From an uncultured Dorea sp. (GTDB lineage: Bacteria > Bacillota_A > Clostridia > Lachnospirales > Lachnospiraceae): a stretch of DNA of 26,514 nucleotides. The notes under the pieces are model-generated. The model was not told the DNA's origin, made no database searches, and saw only the letters and a program-made list of their open reading frames with translations. Shown here in pieces: positions 16,150 through 24,132 of this stretch (position 1 is its first letter; each line of letters begins with the position of its first letter). Position numbers and translations under genes: made by a program. The stretch is from the NCBI GenBank assembly GCA_910579015.1, contig CAJTRO010000032.1:16513-43026 (forward strand), written 5' to 3'.

Positions 16150-17196
16150 TTAGAATACACTCTCGCAGGCAAGGTTCTGAGAGTACCTTTGATTATAATA
16201 TGCCACGATCAGATCTACCATCCGATTATAGCTCTTCACACCGTCCTTCTGGCCGTTTGCCTTCAGATATGTATCGTTCACCTTATTCGAAACCTTGGCG
16301 ATCCGCCCGTCGTATTTCGCCCAGAACTCCCTGTTCAGCTTCAGATCCGCCTCGGCGCTCGCTGGAAACAGCCCCCGCAGTTCCTCCCACGCCTCATAGT
16401 CCACCTTGTAGAGCACATTCATACACTGTATCCATCCAGACAGATATCCGCTGTACGCAAACGCATCCTCTCCGGACCTGGTACACGCCAGAAACGAGAT
16501 AAAGTTCGCCTCCTGCTCCTGCATGAATCCCCTCAGATGCGATAATTCATGGCACGCCGTATACGGGATATAGAAATCCTGCATATCCCCATTGTAATTC
16601 GCCTCTATCGTAAAGGGAGAATATACCCCCGACAGGCTCTGAACAGAAAGTATCCACGAATTCACCAGCTTCTTGGGCCTTGGGTAATAACCTTGAAGCT
16701 CCTGATACTCCTCTCCCAGTCTGTGCATCGCGTCTACCGCACAATCCTGCACAGAGATATCCAGGACCATCCCGCCGTCTGCTCCCCGCTCAACCTGCCC
16801 GCTCAGCCCGGCCACCTTACCGGTAAGCCACCGGCAGACCTCTTCAAGCTCCCTGGCAGAATATTCCTCCGCCCTGATTCCTGACGCCTCCGAGAAGGAC
16901 TCTCTCTGATAATTCACCCCGCAATTGGCCACATAGAGAAAGAGCAGAACCGCCGCCGTCAGAAAAATGCTCTCAGGCCTCACGCCCCTGATGACAGAAA
17001 CCACAACGACAGCTGTCAACAGGAACAGCAGAAGCTCCGACACGGAGAACGGCACATATCCCGCGAGACGGCCGATCACGCCCACCCACAGCGGGTACAG
17101 ATGTGTGCTGTACCACTGGGCAAATCCATCCGCCAGCCTTGACAGCATACCAAGGACCAGCGAAGCCGCCACGAGCGCAGCACTGATGAATATCAT
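16150..17196 (-). CDS. DUF3810 membrane protein with a zinc metallopeptidase-type HExxH motif
   Basis: This encodes 348 residues from the ATG at 17196, chosen because AGGAGA lies 6 bases before it; a longer frame starts at 17220 with no ribosome site. Three hydrophobic segments lie near the N-terminus (about 1-20, 50-70 and 78-92 in this numbering). A large domain follows with ACHELSHLRGFMQEQEANF, that is HExxH plus a downstream ExxAN glutamate, the gluzincin-like arrangement of DUF3810. The active site probably faces outside the membrane. The pilZ stop codon overlaps its ribosome site (TAGGAGA), so translation is likely coupled to the c-di-GMP receptor upstream. The substrate is unknown. Confidence 0.88.
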   Translation of the reverse strand: MIFISAALVAASLVLGMLSRLADGFAQWYSTHLYPLWVGVIGRLAGYVPFSVSELLLFLLTAVVVVSVIRGVRPESIFLTAAVLLFLYVANCGVNYQRESFSEASGIRAEEYSARELEEVCRWLTGKVAGLSGQVERGADGGMVLDISVQDCAVDAMHRLGEEYQELQGYYPRPKKLVNSWILSVQSLSGVYSPFTIEANYNGDMQDFYIPYTACHELSHLRGFMQEQEANFISFLACTRSGEDAFAYSGYLSGWIQCMNVLYKVDYEAWEELRGLFPASAEADLKLNREFWAKYDGRIAKVSNKVNDTYLKANGQKDGVKSYNRMVDLIVAYYNQRYSQNLACESVF

Positions 17197-17206
17197 TGAA
17201 CTTCTC

Positions 17207-17557
17207 CTAACCCTCGCCATTGATACGGTTCAACACATCATATATCTCAATCCGTCTGGCATTCATCTCCGGCAGTCCTATGAAGATCGTTCCGCAGATA
17301 TACTTCTCATCCTTAGTCTGCTCAATCCTCACCACCTTAAGAAATGCATGTATCACTTCATCCGTCCAGATCTTGAGATTCGCTTCATATACTTCTCCAA
17401 TAAGCAGAGGCGCCGTGCAGATAAATCCGACTCCCGTCTTGGAAACATCCAGGACATCAATCTCTACTTCCTCTGCTTTCGCAGATGCATCGCTCATGTT
17501 CTTGATCAACAACCGCGCTGTCAGGCTCATGCGTCTATCGCTTCTTTTTTCTTCCAT
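17207..17557 (-). CDS. PilZ domain c-di-GMP-binding protein
   Basis: This 116-residue single-domain PilZ protein has the two binding motifs: RxxxR at 5-9 (RSDRR) and DxSxxG at 37-42 (DVSKTG). PilZ proteins bind cyclic di-GMP and change the activity of a partner, often in motility or surface functions. It is the first gene of a three-gene operon with a membrane zincin-like and a cysteine-rich protein, and lies in a chromosomal neighbourhood rich in flagellar genes. An AAAGGATGG site is present but 13 bases from the ATG. Confidence 0.9.
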   Translation of the reverse strand: MEEKRSDRRMSLTARLLIKNMSDASAKAEEVEIDVLDVSKTGVGFICTAPLLIGEVYEANLKIWTDEVIHAFLKVVRIEQTKDEKYICGTIFIGLPEMNARRIEIYDVLNRINGEG

Positions 17558-17596
17558 CTTATGTTTACCATCCTTTCACAGCGATTTCTTAATTTT

Positions 17597-17625
17597 ATTT
17601 TATCGCATTTACCCGTCTTTGTAAA
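17597..17625 (-). promoter_or_regulatory. SigA-type promoter for the pilZ operon
   Basis: On the minus strand, TTTACA (17620-17625), a 17-base spacer and TAAAAT (17597-17602) match TTGACA/TATAAT at five of six positions each. It lies 40 bases before the pilZ ATG. Confidence 0.6.
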
Positions 17626-17692
17626 GCTATCCGCGCTATTGCTTTTTTCTGGAAAATATTTTCCGATTTATTCCTGCTATACCGATCATATA

Positions 17693-17701
17693 TGCTATAA
17701 T
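17693..17701 (+). promoter_or_regulatory. Extended -10 promoter for the aminotransferase gene
   Basis: TGCTATAAT (17693-17701) is a perfect extended -10; no good -35 lies at 16-18 bases. A leader of about 85 bases precedes the ATG at 17791. The leader shows no convincing riboswitch. Confidence 0.5.
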
Positions 17702-17790
17702 AAGCGGGTAGTAAATCCAAACTCTTAAGCCGGGAGGCGCGCTTCTCCTGACATCTGCTATAAATACTGCATCAGAAAGGAAGGATAATC

Positions 17791-18909
17791 ATGTCAGATA
17801 ATCAGAACACGTCACGTCCTGCATTTCATGGGAGCGACATTGAACAAATTGAGAAATACTATGGAATCTCCAAAGAAAGTATCGTCAGATTCGGCGCAAA
17901 TGTGAATCCGCTCGGCCTCTCCGACACCGTGCGCACGTCCCTTGCCAGACACCTTGATGTCATCACCACCTACCCTGACCGGGAATACAAAAGCCTGCGC
18001 AAGGTCATCGCCGGCTATTGCGGCACGGATATGGACTATGTAGTGACAGGCAACGGCTCCACGGAATTGATCTCTCTGCTGATCAGCCAGAGAAATGCGA
18101 AACACGCCCTGGTGATCGGCCCCACCTATTCAGAATACGCAAGAGAGCTGTCCCTTACAGGCGGACGGATCTCCAACTATTATCTGGAGGAAGCCCGTGA
18201 TTTTCAACTGGATCTGGAAGATCTGGAAGAAAAGATCACAGAAGATGTGGATTTCCTGATCCTGTGCAACCCTAATAATCCCACCTCCTCCGCCCTTACA
18301 CAGGATAAGCTCCGCTCACTGGCCGGACGGTGCAAAGAACGTGGTATCTTCATCATGATCGACGAGACCTACGTAGAATTCGCTCCGGACATCGAGAAGA
18401 TCACAGCCGTACCGCTGGCCGAAGACTTTGATAACCTGATGATCATCCGGGGCGTATCCAAGTTCTTCGCCGCGCCCGGACTGCGCCTGGGTTACGGCGT
18501 GACCAGCAATCAGGCATTTCTTGATAACCTGAAAAAGCATCAGAATCCATGGTCCCTCAACAGCCTCGGCGCCTATGCCGGGGAACTCATGCTTGGGGAC
18601 CTGGATTATATCCGGCGGACCAGAGAATTGATACTCTCCGAACGCCGGCGATGCCTTGAGCGGCTGGGAACATTCCGCTATGCGAAGGTCTATCCGGCTT
18701 ACGGGAATTTTATCCTCGTCCGTCTTCTGAAAGAAGGGCTGACCTCCTTCGACGTATTCGAACATGCCGTCAGACAGAGGATGATGATCCGCGACTGTTC
18801 CTCCTTTGCGGGACTTCCCGGAGAATACGTGCGGTTCTGTATCATGGATCCAGCGGATAATACACGGCTTCTGGACTGCCTGGAAGAAATGCTGTCCCCA
18901 TCGGTGTAG
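17791..18909 (+). CDS. PLP-dependent class I/II aminotransferase, HisC/CobD (threonine-phosphate decarboxylase)-like
   Basis: This 372-residue fold-type I PLP enzyme starts FHGSDIEQIEKYYGI, then VRFGANVNPLG, then TTYPDREYKSLR, the opening typical of CobD/HisC-like proteins. Active-site features are TGNGSTELI (86-94), LCNPNNPTS (158-166), Asp191 (MIDETY), the PLP lysine Lys224 (GVSKFFAAPGLRLGY) and Arg232. CobD makes aminopropanol phosphate for cobalamin; HisC makes histidinol phosphate. Neither pathway has another gene nearby, so the substrate cannot be set. AAAGGAAGG precedes the ATG. It appears to be monocistronic, with its own promoter and terminator. Confidence 0.85.
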   Translation: MSDNQNTSRPAFHGSDIEQIEKYYGISKESIVRFGANVNPLGLSDTVRTSLARHLDVITTYPDREYKSLRKVIAGYCGTDMDYVVTGNGSTELISLLISQRNAKHALVIGPTYSEYARELSLTGGRISNYYLEEARDFQLDLEDLEEKITEDVDFLILCNPNNPTSSALTQDKLRSLAGRCKERGIFIMIDETYVEFAPDIEKITAVPLAEDFDNLMIIRGVSKFFAAPGLRLGYGVTSNQAFLDNLKKHQNPWSLNSLGAYAGELMLGDLDYIRRTRELILSERRRCLERLGTFRYAKVYPAYGNFILVRLLKEGLTSFDVFEHAVRQRMMIRDCSSFAGLPGEYVRFCIMDPADNTRLLDCLEEMLSPSV

Positions 18910-18916
18910 AAGGCCG

Positions 18917-18960
18917 GAAAATGCCCATAATCTCCTCTCAACGGGAGTATGGGCATTTTC
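18917..18960. terminator. Bidirectional terminator between the aminotransferase and surface-protein genes
   Basis: GAAAATGCCCATA (18917-18929) and TATGGGCATTTTC (18948-18960) form a 13-bp perfect stem starting eight bases after the aminotransferase stop. The A/T ends give T runs on both strands, so it can also end the convergent minus-strand gene whose stop is at 18977. Confidence 0.8.
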
Positions 18961-18976
18961 TGTCCTGTTCTTCTTT

Positions 18977-20929
18977 TTATCTGCTGTATTTTTTCTTGCG
19001 GCTGTAAAGGACAGTTCCGGTCAAGACAGCGCCGGCTGTCAGCATAACCGCAATCCAAAGAGCGATATTGCTGTTGTCGCTGGTTTTCGGAGAAACTTTA
19101 TCACGTGTCTGGTCTCTACCGGTCGTGATATCAGTATCTGACAAAGTTCCCGTTGCAGGGATTTCCACCGCCGCTTTTGCATAACCGCAGACGGTGCATT
19201 CCTCGTGCTTTGAGCCCGTCTGTGTTGCGGCAGCTTCCTTGTCCAGTACCCACTTAAAACTATGGACGGCTTCGTTCAGCACAGCTTTGCATTCACAGGT
19301 GTTCCAATGTTTGATTTCATCAGAATGCCAGCCTGTATTATCGACGGTATGCTCCGTCAGTCTCGGAACGGCGGTATCTTCAAAACGAATCTCTTTGACG
19401 CCTGCTTCATCGTTGAAATATTTATCACAGCCGTCACAGTACCAGTATTCCGTATTACCTTCCGTTATATGCGTTGCTGATCTTGCTTCGGTTTTCACAA
19501 GGTTTGTATGATTGAAAGCATCGGCTTCCCCATACCCCTGATCGCAGATTTCGCAGACTGCTTTCTCTGTGCAGGAAGCTGTTCCGCCTTCGTGGGCTTC
19601 TTCCGCCACGACCGTCATATTACAGCAGTCATATGCACTGGAATGGGTAGTTTCTGTCGTTGTCCAAACAACTTCGCCCGTGTGGTTGTCTGAGTTAACT
19701 CCGCCATACGATTTCCCGCAATCTGTACAGACTGCCTCGTCCGTACAGGTTGCTGTTCCGCCAGCATGTATATGGTCTTTGATATGGATATAAGCGTAAC
19801 CCAGTTCTATATCATCGGCGGCAAAGGTAAACTCTGTATCATAAGGAGAATTTCCTCGATGTTGTGTTCCGCTTTCGCCTTCTTCGTGAGTACCTGCTTT
19901 ATATTCAATCAATTTCCCATTCGCAGGTGTCACCGTTATGCCGTTAACCGCCTCAATCCCTCCGTCAGCGAGAACATCTGCGTTGTTTGAAACAGTAAGC
20001 GCAGTACCCGCATGGATAGAAGCATCTATATGGCCGCCTGTATCGTATGCCTTTACTGTACTGCCGGAAATGTCGACAGAACCATTGCTCCAAACCGCCC
20101 ATGCTGTACTTTTAGCTTCTAAGGCTGCATTAGATACGGCTATTACATTTGGTGAAAAGAGTGCATTGGTGTTGAGGCTTACAGCTGTCACCTTACTGTT
20201 ATCTGAAATCTTTATTCTGAATCCCCATATTGTTGGATAAGCGTTTTCGGCGGCTGCCTTAGCATCAACAATTGAATTTTTAATCATAACTTCACCATTT
20301 GAGGCATAAAGGGCATTCGTTTCACTACTTGATACCGCAGCTTCCACCGTACTGTCTGTAATTGCTATTCCATTCTCTCCGACAATAGCGCTCAAACCGC
20401 TGTTAACAGTAACATCTGCACCATTCTGAACGGTAAGCCTTCCGCCCCAACTATTAATACCAGAAAAAGAGGATGCGGATATTTTCAAATTACATCCGTT
20501 AATCACGATATCCATGTTGTCAGCCTGGATTGCGTCGCCTTCGGCATTTACCGTAAGAGAGCCGTCACCTTCAAAACGCAATGTTTTACCCGCATTCTCT
20601 GAGGACATCATATAAATCCCACGGTCGGCACATGTAATCGTATTATTTCCCTGTAACTTAATTGTCAAGGAACCGCTTGTGTAACGAATAGCAGGATTCC
20701 CCTTGTTGATCGTTGCATTATTTAAGGTCAGCGTATTGGTAACTGAATCATAGCTTGCCGTTCCATTGCCGCATGCAATTGTATTGTCCGCTGCTTCCTC
20801 AATATCGACTTCATTTACCCAAAGATGAAACGAATTAAGCTCCGCAGCCAATGCGATTGCGGGCATAAATCCTGATATCATCAAAAATGACAGCAGATAT
20901 GCCAGCAATTTTGCTTTTAATGTTCTCAT
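18977..20929 (-). CDS. Secreted wall-anchored beta-helical surface protein (carbohydrate-binding-domain type)
   Basis: This 650-residue protein has a signal peptide (1-29: KAKLLAYLLSFLMISG, then ALAA). Residues about 33-370 are short repeated strands such as TLTLNNATIN, LTIKLQGNNTI, MDIVINGCNLKIS and GIAITDSTVEA, typical of a right-handed beta-helix like the DUF4353 'carbohydrate-binding domain' proteins. Residues about 385-600 contain Cys/His repeats (GGTATCTDEAVCTDCGKSYG, GGTASCTEKAVCEICDQGYG, YWYCDGCDKYF, HEECTVCGYAK). The C-terminus is a sorting signal: SPKTSD (613), a hydrophobic span, then SRKKKYSR. SPKTS has Ser where clostridial sortase sites usually have Gly. AAAGGATA precedes the ATG. 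It follows the LuxR gene by 39 bases on the same strand. Confidence 0.85.
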   Translation of the reverse strand: MRTLKAKLLAYLLSFLMISGFMPAIALAAELNSFHLWVNEVDIEEAADNTIACGNGTASYDSVTNTLTLNNATINKGNPAIRYTSGSLTIKLQGNNTITCADRGIYMMSSENAGKTLRFEGDGSLTVNAEGDAIQADNMDIVINGCNLKISASSFSGINSWGGRLTVQNGADVTVNSGLSAIVGENGIAITDSTVEAAVSSSETNALYASNGEVMIKNSIVDAKAAAENAYPTIWGFRIKISDNSKVTAVSLNTNALFSPNVIAVSNAALEAKSTAWAVWSNGSVDISGSTVKAYDTGGHIDASIHAGTALTVSNNADVLADGGIEAVNGITVTPANGKLIEYKAGTHEEGESGTQHRGNSPYDTEFTFAADDIELGYAYIHIKDHIHAGGTATCTDEAVCTDCGKSYGGVNSDNHTGEVVWTTTETTHSSAYDCCNMTVVAEEAHEGGTASCTEKAVCEICDQGYGEADAFNHTNLVKTEARSATHITEGNTEYWYCDGCDKYFNDEAGVKEIRFEDTAVPRLTEHTVDNTGWHSDEIKHWNTCECKAVLNEAVHSFKWVLDKEAAATQTGSKHEECTVCGYAKAAVEIPATGTLSDTDITTGRDQTRDKVSPKTSDNSNIALWIAVMLTAGAVLTGTVLYSRKKKYSR

Positions 20930-20968
20930 AATCTCAATATCCTTTCAGTCTGCTTCGGTAATCTCTTC

Positions 20969-23341
20969 TTATAAGATCCCTAAATCTCTGGCTGTAAGCA
21001 CCGCATCCGCCTTGCCGCAAACACCCAGCTTCCGGTAGTTCTCCTTCACATGGTACTTCACCGTTGCCTCCTTCATGGAAAGCTCCCCGGCGATCTGCGA
21101 TGCGCTCTTTCCTTCTGCTTGCAGGCGCAGGATAGACAATGCCGCCTCACAGAAATCCGGCGCTTTGGCAAGCCGGCCTTTTAAATACGCCGGATAGCGC
21201 ACCGCCGCCTTCCCTGTTTCCTCCATGAGCCGGGACAGCCATGCCTTATCCATTACTTCCTTTTCCAGAAGGCTCTTTCCCGCCGCCACAAACAGTTCCT
21301 GCACCGCCGCCCCTTCCTCGCTGACAAGGCGTATAAAATGATACCCGCAGGCCTCTTTCAGCGCAGGAAAAAATTCCTCCTTCCACTCCCCGCCCGTCCG
21401 ATATTTCGCTATGGCGCTGAGGAGGCGCACTTCCATGCGGATATAGGTGCGCCCGCATTTTTCCGCATAATAGCGCAGCTTTTCCAGTAATGCCTGCGCT
21501 TTTAAATACTCCCCAAGTGAAAGAAAGCAGCGCACTTTCGTAAGATAGCGGTAACGCTCTAAGATACAGAACTCCCTGTCCTCGTCCGGTGCCTGTCCCA
21601 TCCACGCCAGCACCGCTTCTCTGTCCCCCCGGTAAAGGGCAAGACGGCAACGCAGGGCCGCTATGTTGGGAAGGAGCTGTACCGCCCCCTGTTCTATGAC
21701 ACTTTTTTCAAAGGAGGCAAGGACTTCCCCTGCCGTCTGTATCTGCCCCTGAAGGGTGTCAAGCCGTACCTGCAAGCCCACGGCGGCAAAGGCGAGCTCC
21801 GCCGTGCCCCCGCCCTCCGCCTCCATCTTCGCACGGGCAAGGAGCGTCAGGACTTCGTAGGTGTCCTCCCCTTTTTCATAGAGGCTTTCGCCTAAAGCCG
21901 CTTTCACAAGTCCTTTCCCGTACCGTCCAAGCACCCGCTCCACCAGTTTCCCGATGGTGGCGGCAAGCTTCCGGTCCTCCCTGCTCCAGTGGCAGAAGTC
22001 CTTGCCCCCGTTCATGGTGCTGGGACAATTGGACGTCACCGAAAATTCGGGCAGGCTCATCCCCTTGTCAAAGATCAGGGCGGGCATTTTCTTCATGATC
22101 CCGATCATGTCCGCACTCCCACGGTGGGGCAGGGCGATGTCAAGATAGGCGAGCCGGCTTACTGCCTCCCGCCTGCGCCCGCCTTTCGCGGCGGCTGCAA
22201 ACCCTTCCAGCTTTTTATACCAATATTCGCTTTCCTCCTCCTGGAGCAGCAGGGAATAGAGCATACTCATCCCAGCCATCAGCACCGGGCTCTCCTCCAG
22301 TTTCTTTTCTTCCATCTGTAAATAATAATGGCGCAGTTCAAAGTAATAGCCGTTGCCAGGGTTCAGACGCGCATTCCTGATAAGCAGTTCCCTGATCCTC
22401 TCCTTATTACCGCACTGTTCAAACATGGCGAGGGCAGGCACGATCTGCCCCTGCATCTCATAATACAGTCCCGCGTTATACATATGTCCTGCCCTCTCCT
22501 GGGGGCTGTACTCCTTTGCCGCCCGTCTGCGCAGCGCCCTGATAAGCTGCGGGCGCAGGCGGTATACGCCGTCCTTACAGGAAAGGAAATTCCCGGTCTC
22601 CACCGCCCTCTCCAGAAGCTCCGGCGCATGGCTGTTCCCCGTGACCATCTCCGCAAAGGGCAGGGTAAATTCATCGGCAACGCTCACCTGCATCAGGAAT
22701 TCCATAAGGTCGCTGTCCCACTGTACCATCACGCAGCTTTCCAGATACCCCGCAAAGGCCTCCGCAATCTCCTGCTCCAACTTTGGACCAGGGCGCAGGC
22801 CCTCCAGCATCTTAAGGGCGGCATGGCGCACGATATATGCGTTGCCCCGGCTTCTTTGCGTTACAAATTCCAGCTCCTCTTCTGTAACGTCCAGTCCCCG
22901 GGACTTCATGTAAGCGACGGTCTCTTTTTTCTTAAGCCGCAGATCATCCTCTGTGATGACGAGTAATCCCCCGCCCACATAGGGCGGCATCAGCCAGACC
23001 GGGATGGGGCTGCGACAGATCAGGATGAGCCAGACATCCCGCCGTTTTATGAGGGAAAGGACAGCTCTGCGTCCCTCCGCATCTTTCAGCAGGTGCAGGT
23101 CATCCACGACCGTCACTGTCCGGGGTTCCGCCTCTTTTCCCTCTTCCTGTGCCGTCTCCAAAAGCCCTGCAAAATCCTCTGTGCAGGAAATATAACGGTA
23201 TCTGCGCTTTGACAGGTACTGCTTCACCAGTTCCGTTTTCCCATAGCCAGTTGCCCCATAGATATAGACCGTCTGCCCAAGCCTTTTTGCCGCCCGCAGT
23301 TTCCTTAATGCGGCCTCCGGCGCTATATATCCTTTATCCAA
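20969..23341 (-). CDS. LuxR-family ATP-dependent transcriptional regulator (MalT/LAL-like)
   Basis: This encodes 790 residues from a TTG start (23339-23341) with GGGGGAGG just upstream; no ATG or GTG gives a better N-terminus. The N-terminal STAND-type ATPase has Walker A GATGYGKT (29-36) and Walker B TVTVVDDLHLL (75-85). A winged-helix and TPR-like helical middle follows. The C-terminal LuxR helix-turn-helix (about 728-790) reads KSASQIAGELSMKEATVKYHVKENYRKLGVCGKADAV. MalT-like activators sense a ligand through the TPR part and switch on neighbouring genes. The 39-base gap to the surface-protein gene suggests a shared transcript or direct control. The gene is visibly richer in GC than the DNA upstream of it. 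The ligand is unknown. Confidence 0.9.
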   Translation of the reverse strand: MDKGYIAPEAALRKLRAAKRLGQTVYIYGATGYGKTELVKQYLSKRRYRYISCTEDFAGLLETAQEEGKEAEPRTVTVVDDLHLLKDAEGRRAVLSLIKRRDVWLILICRSPIPVWLMPPYVGGGLLVITEDDLRLKKKETVAYMKSRGLDVTEEELEFVTQRSRGNAYIVRHAALKMLEGLRPGPKLEQEIAEAFAGYLESCVMVQWDSDLMEFLMQVSVADEFTLPFAEMVTGNSHAPELLERAVETGNFLSCKDGVYRLRPQLIRALRRRAAKEYSPQERAGHMYNAGLYYEMQGQIVPALAMFEQCGNKERIRELLIRNARLNPGNGYYFELRHYYLQMEEKKLEESPVLMAGMSMLYSLLLQEEESEYWYKKLEGFAAAAKGGRRREAVSRLAYLDIALPHRGSADMIGIMKKMPALIFDKGMSLPEFSVTSNCPSTMNGGKDFCHWSREDRKLAATIGKLVERVLGRYGKGLVKAALGESLYEKGEDTYEVLTLLARAKMEAEGGGTAELAFAAVGLQVRLDTLQGQIQTAGEVLASFEKSVIEQGAVQLLPNIAALRCRLALYRGDREAVLAWMGQAPDEDREFCILERYRYLTKVRCFLSLGEYLKAQALLEKLRYYAEKCGRTYIRMEVRLLSAIAKYRTGGEWKEEFFPALKEACGYHFIRLVSEEGAAVQELFVAAGKSLLEKEVMDKAWLSRLMEETGKAAVRYPAYLKGRLAKAPDFCEAALSILRLQAEGKSASQIAGELSMKEATVKYHVKENYRKLGVCGKADAVLTARDLGIL

Positions 23342-23417
23342 ATGACCTCCCCCTTTAAAAGTCCGAGACTGGCACGCCTTTCCATTTCTGTACCTGTAAA
23401 AATTGCAGCTGTGCTTT

Positions 23418-23446
23418 ATTTTACTCCGCTTCTCCCGTTTCGTCCA
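23418..23446 (-). promoter_or_regulatory. Possible promoter for the LuxR gene
   Basis: On the minus strand, TGGACG (23441-23446), a 17-base spacer and TAAAAT (23418-23423) match the SigA consensus at four and five of six positions. It lies 77 bases before the TTG start. Confidence 0.35.
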
Positions 23447-23596
23447 CTCTCCAAAAGGATAGTCTGGGACACTTTTTTCAGATTTTTTTCAAAAACCAGC
23501 CCAAACACTCGTTGATGACATGTCTCCAAACCCTAACTATACTAACACTGCCTGACATTCTAATACGCAGGCATGATAATACGGCCACAACAAAAT

Positions 23597-23619
23597 AAGG
23601 CGCATAAATACGCCTTTTT
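23597..23619 (+). terminator. Short terminator-like hairpin
   Basis: AAGGCG (23597-23602) pairs with CGCCTT (23611-23616) around an eight-base loop, followed by a run of five T (23615-23619). No plus-strand gene is seen to end here, so its target is unclear. Confidence 0.35.
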
Positions 23620-23687
23620 CTCCGAATCTCACCCCTGCTCTCGTTTTTGATAGATTTGACGACTCCGCAACGGCTTATCATAATTTA

Positions 23688-24044
23688 TTATGCCCATAAA
23701 GAATTTTCAAACTCCATTTTAAGTTCTTTTAATTCTTTTATCCTTTCAGCAATCATGCTTAAATAAGACTCTACCGTATAACCCTTACGCAAATCCTCAT
23801 CTGTACACCCTCTAAAATTGGATAATATATTGATAATGGACGGTATATTTAAGACAAAATATTTTACGAATATTTTGGGGTAACACTCCTCATTCTCATA
23901 ATCTTTTATAACTTCTCGAACCAGCTTTTTCATCTTAACAAATGATTCTTCATTCCATTCTCCTGCATTTATGCGAATATACATAAATAATTCTTCATCT
24001 GACGCGCTGTATTTACAGAAATTCTTTACACTTTCTTTTACCAT
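23688..24044 (-). CDS. Small protein of unknown function
   Basis: This 118-residue protein is not recognised. It is charged and mainly helical, with no signal peptide or membrane span. Notable segments are YIRINAGEWNEESFVKMKKLVREVI and KYFVLNIPSIINILSNFRGC, and it ends in a Glu/Lys helix (AERIKELKELKMEFENSLWA). AAGGGAG lies about 10 bases before the ATG. Codons are AT-rich like its right-hand neighbours and unlike the genes to the left. It lies in an accessory stretch beside an acetyltransferase and transposase debris, so it may be acquired. I do not assign a function. Confidence 0.65.
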   Translation of the reverse strand: MVKESVKNFCKYSASDEELFMYIRINAGEWNEESFVKMKKLVREVIKDYENEECYPKIFVKYFVLNIPSIINILSNFRGCTDEDLRKGYTVESYLSMIAERIKELKELKMEFENSLWA

Positions 24045-24132
24045 ATATCTCTTGCTCCCTTATCATATATCCAACATTCTGTTCTGCAACAATTCCGTTT
24101 TTCACACTGTTCAGTTATCCACTAAGAGTAAA

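Larger units (their letters stand above)
23342..23687. other. 345-base stretch without a convincing gene
   Basis: It holds the LuxR gene's ribosome site and possible promoter, an inverted repeat (GCCTG/CAGGC around 23551-23574), and a small terminator-like hairpin (23597-23619). A 67-codon minus-strand frame (23478-23681) lacks a ribosome site and crosses the hairpins, so I do not call it. Base composition becomes AT-richer here. Confidence 0.5.

Noticed and set aside
17702..17790. Possible cobalamin riboswitch before the CobD/HisC-like gene
   Set aside because: Only a faint likeness to one riboswitch box is present and the leader is too short for the conserved core.
22328..22966. 212-codon plus-strand frame opposite the LuxR gene
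   Set aside because: It is an antisense shadow of the GC-rich LuxR coding sequence with no ribosome site.
23478..23681. 67-codon minus-strand frame in the gene-poor gap
   Set aside because: There is no ribosome site, it crosses two inverted repeats, and its composition is unlike a folded protein.
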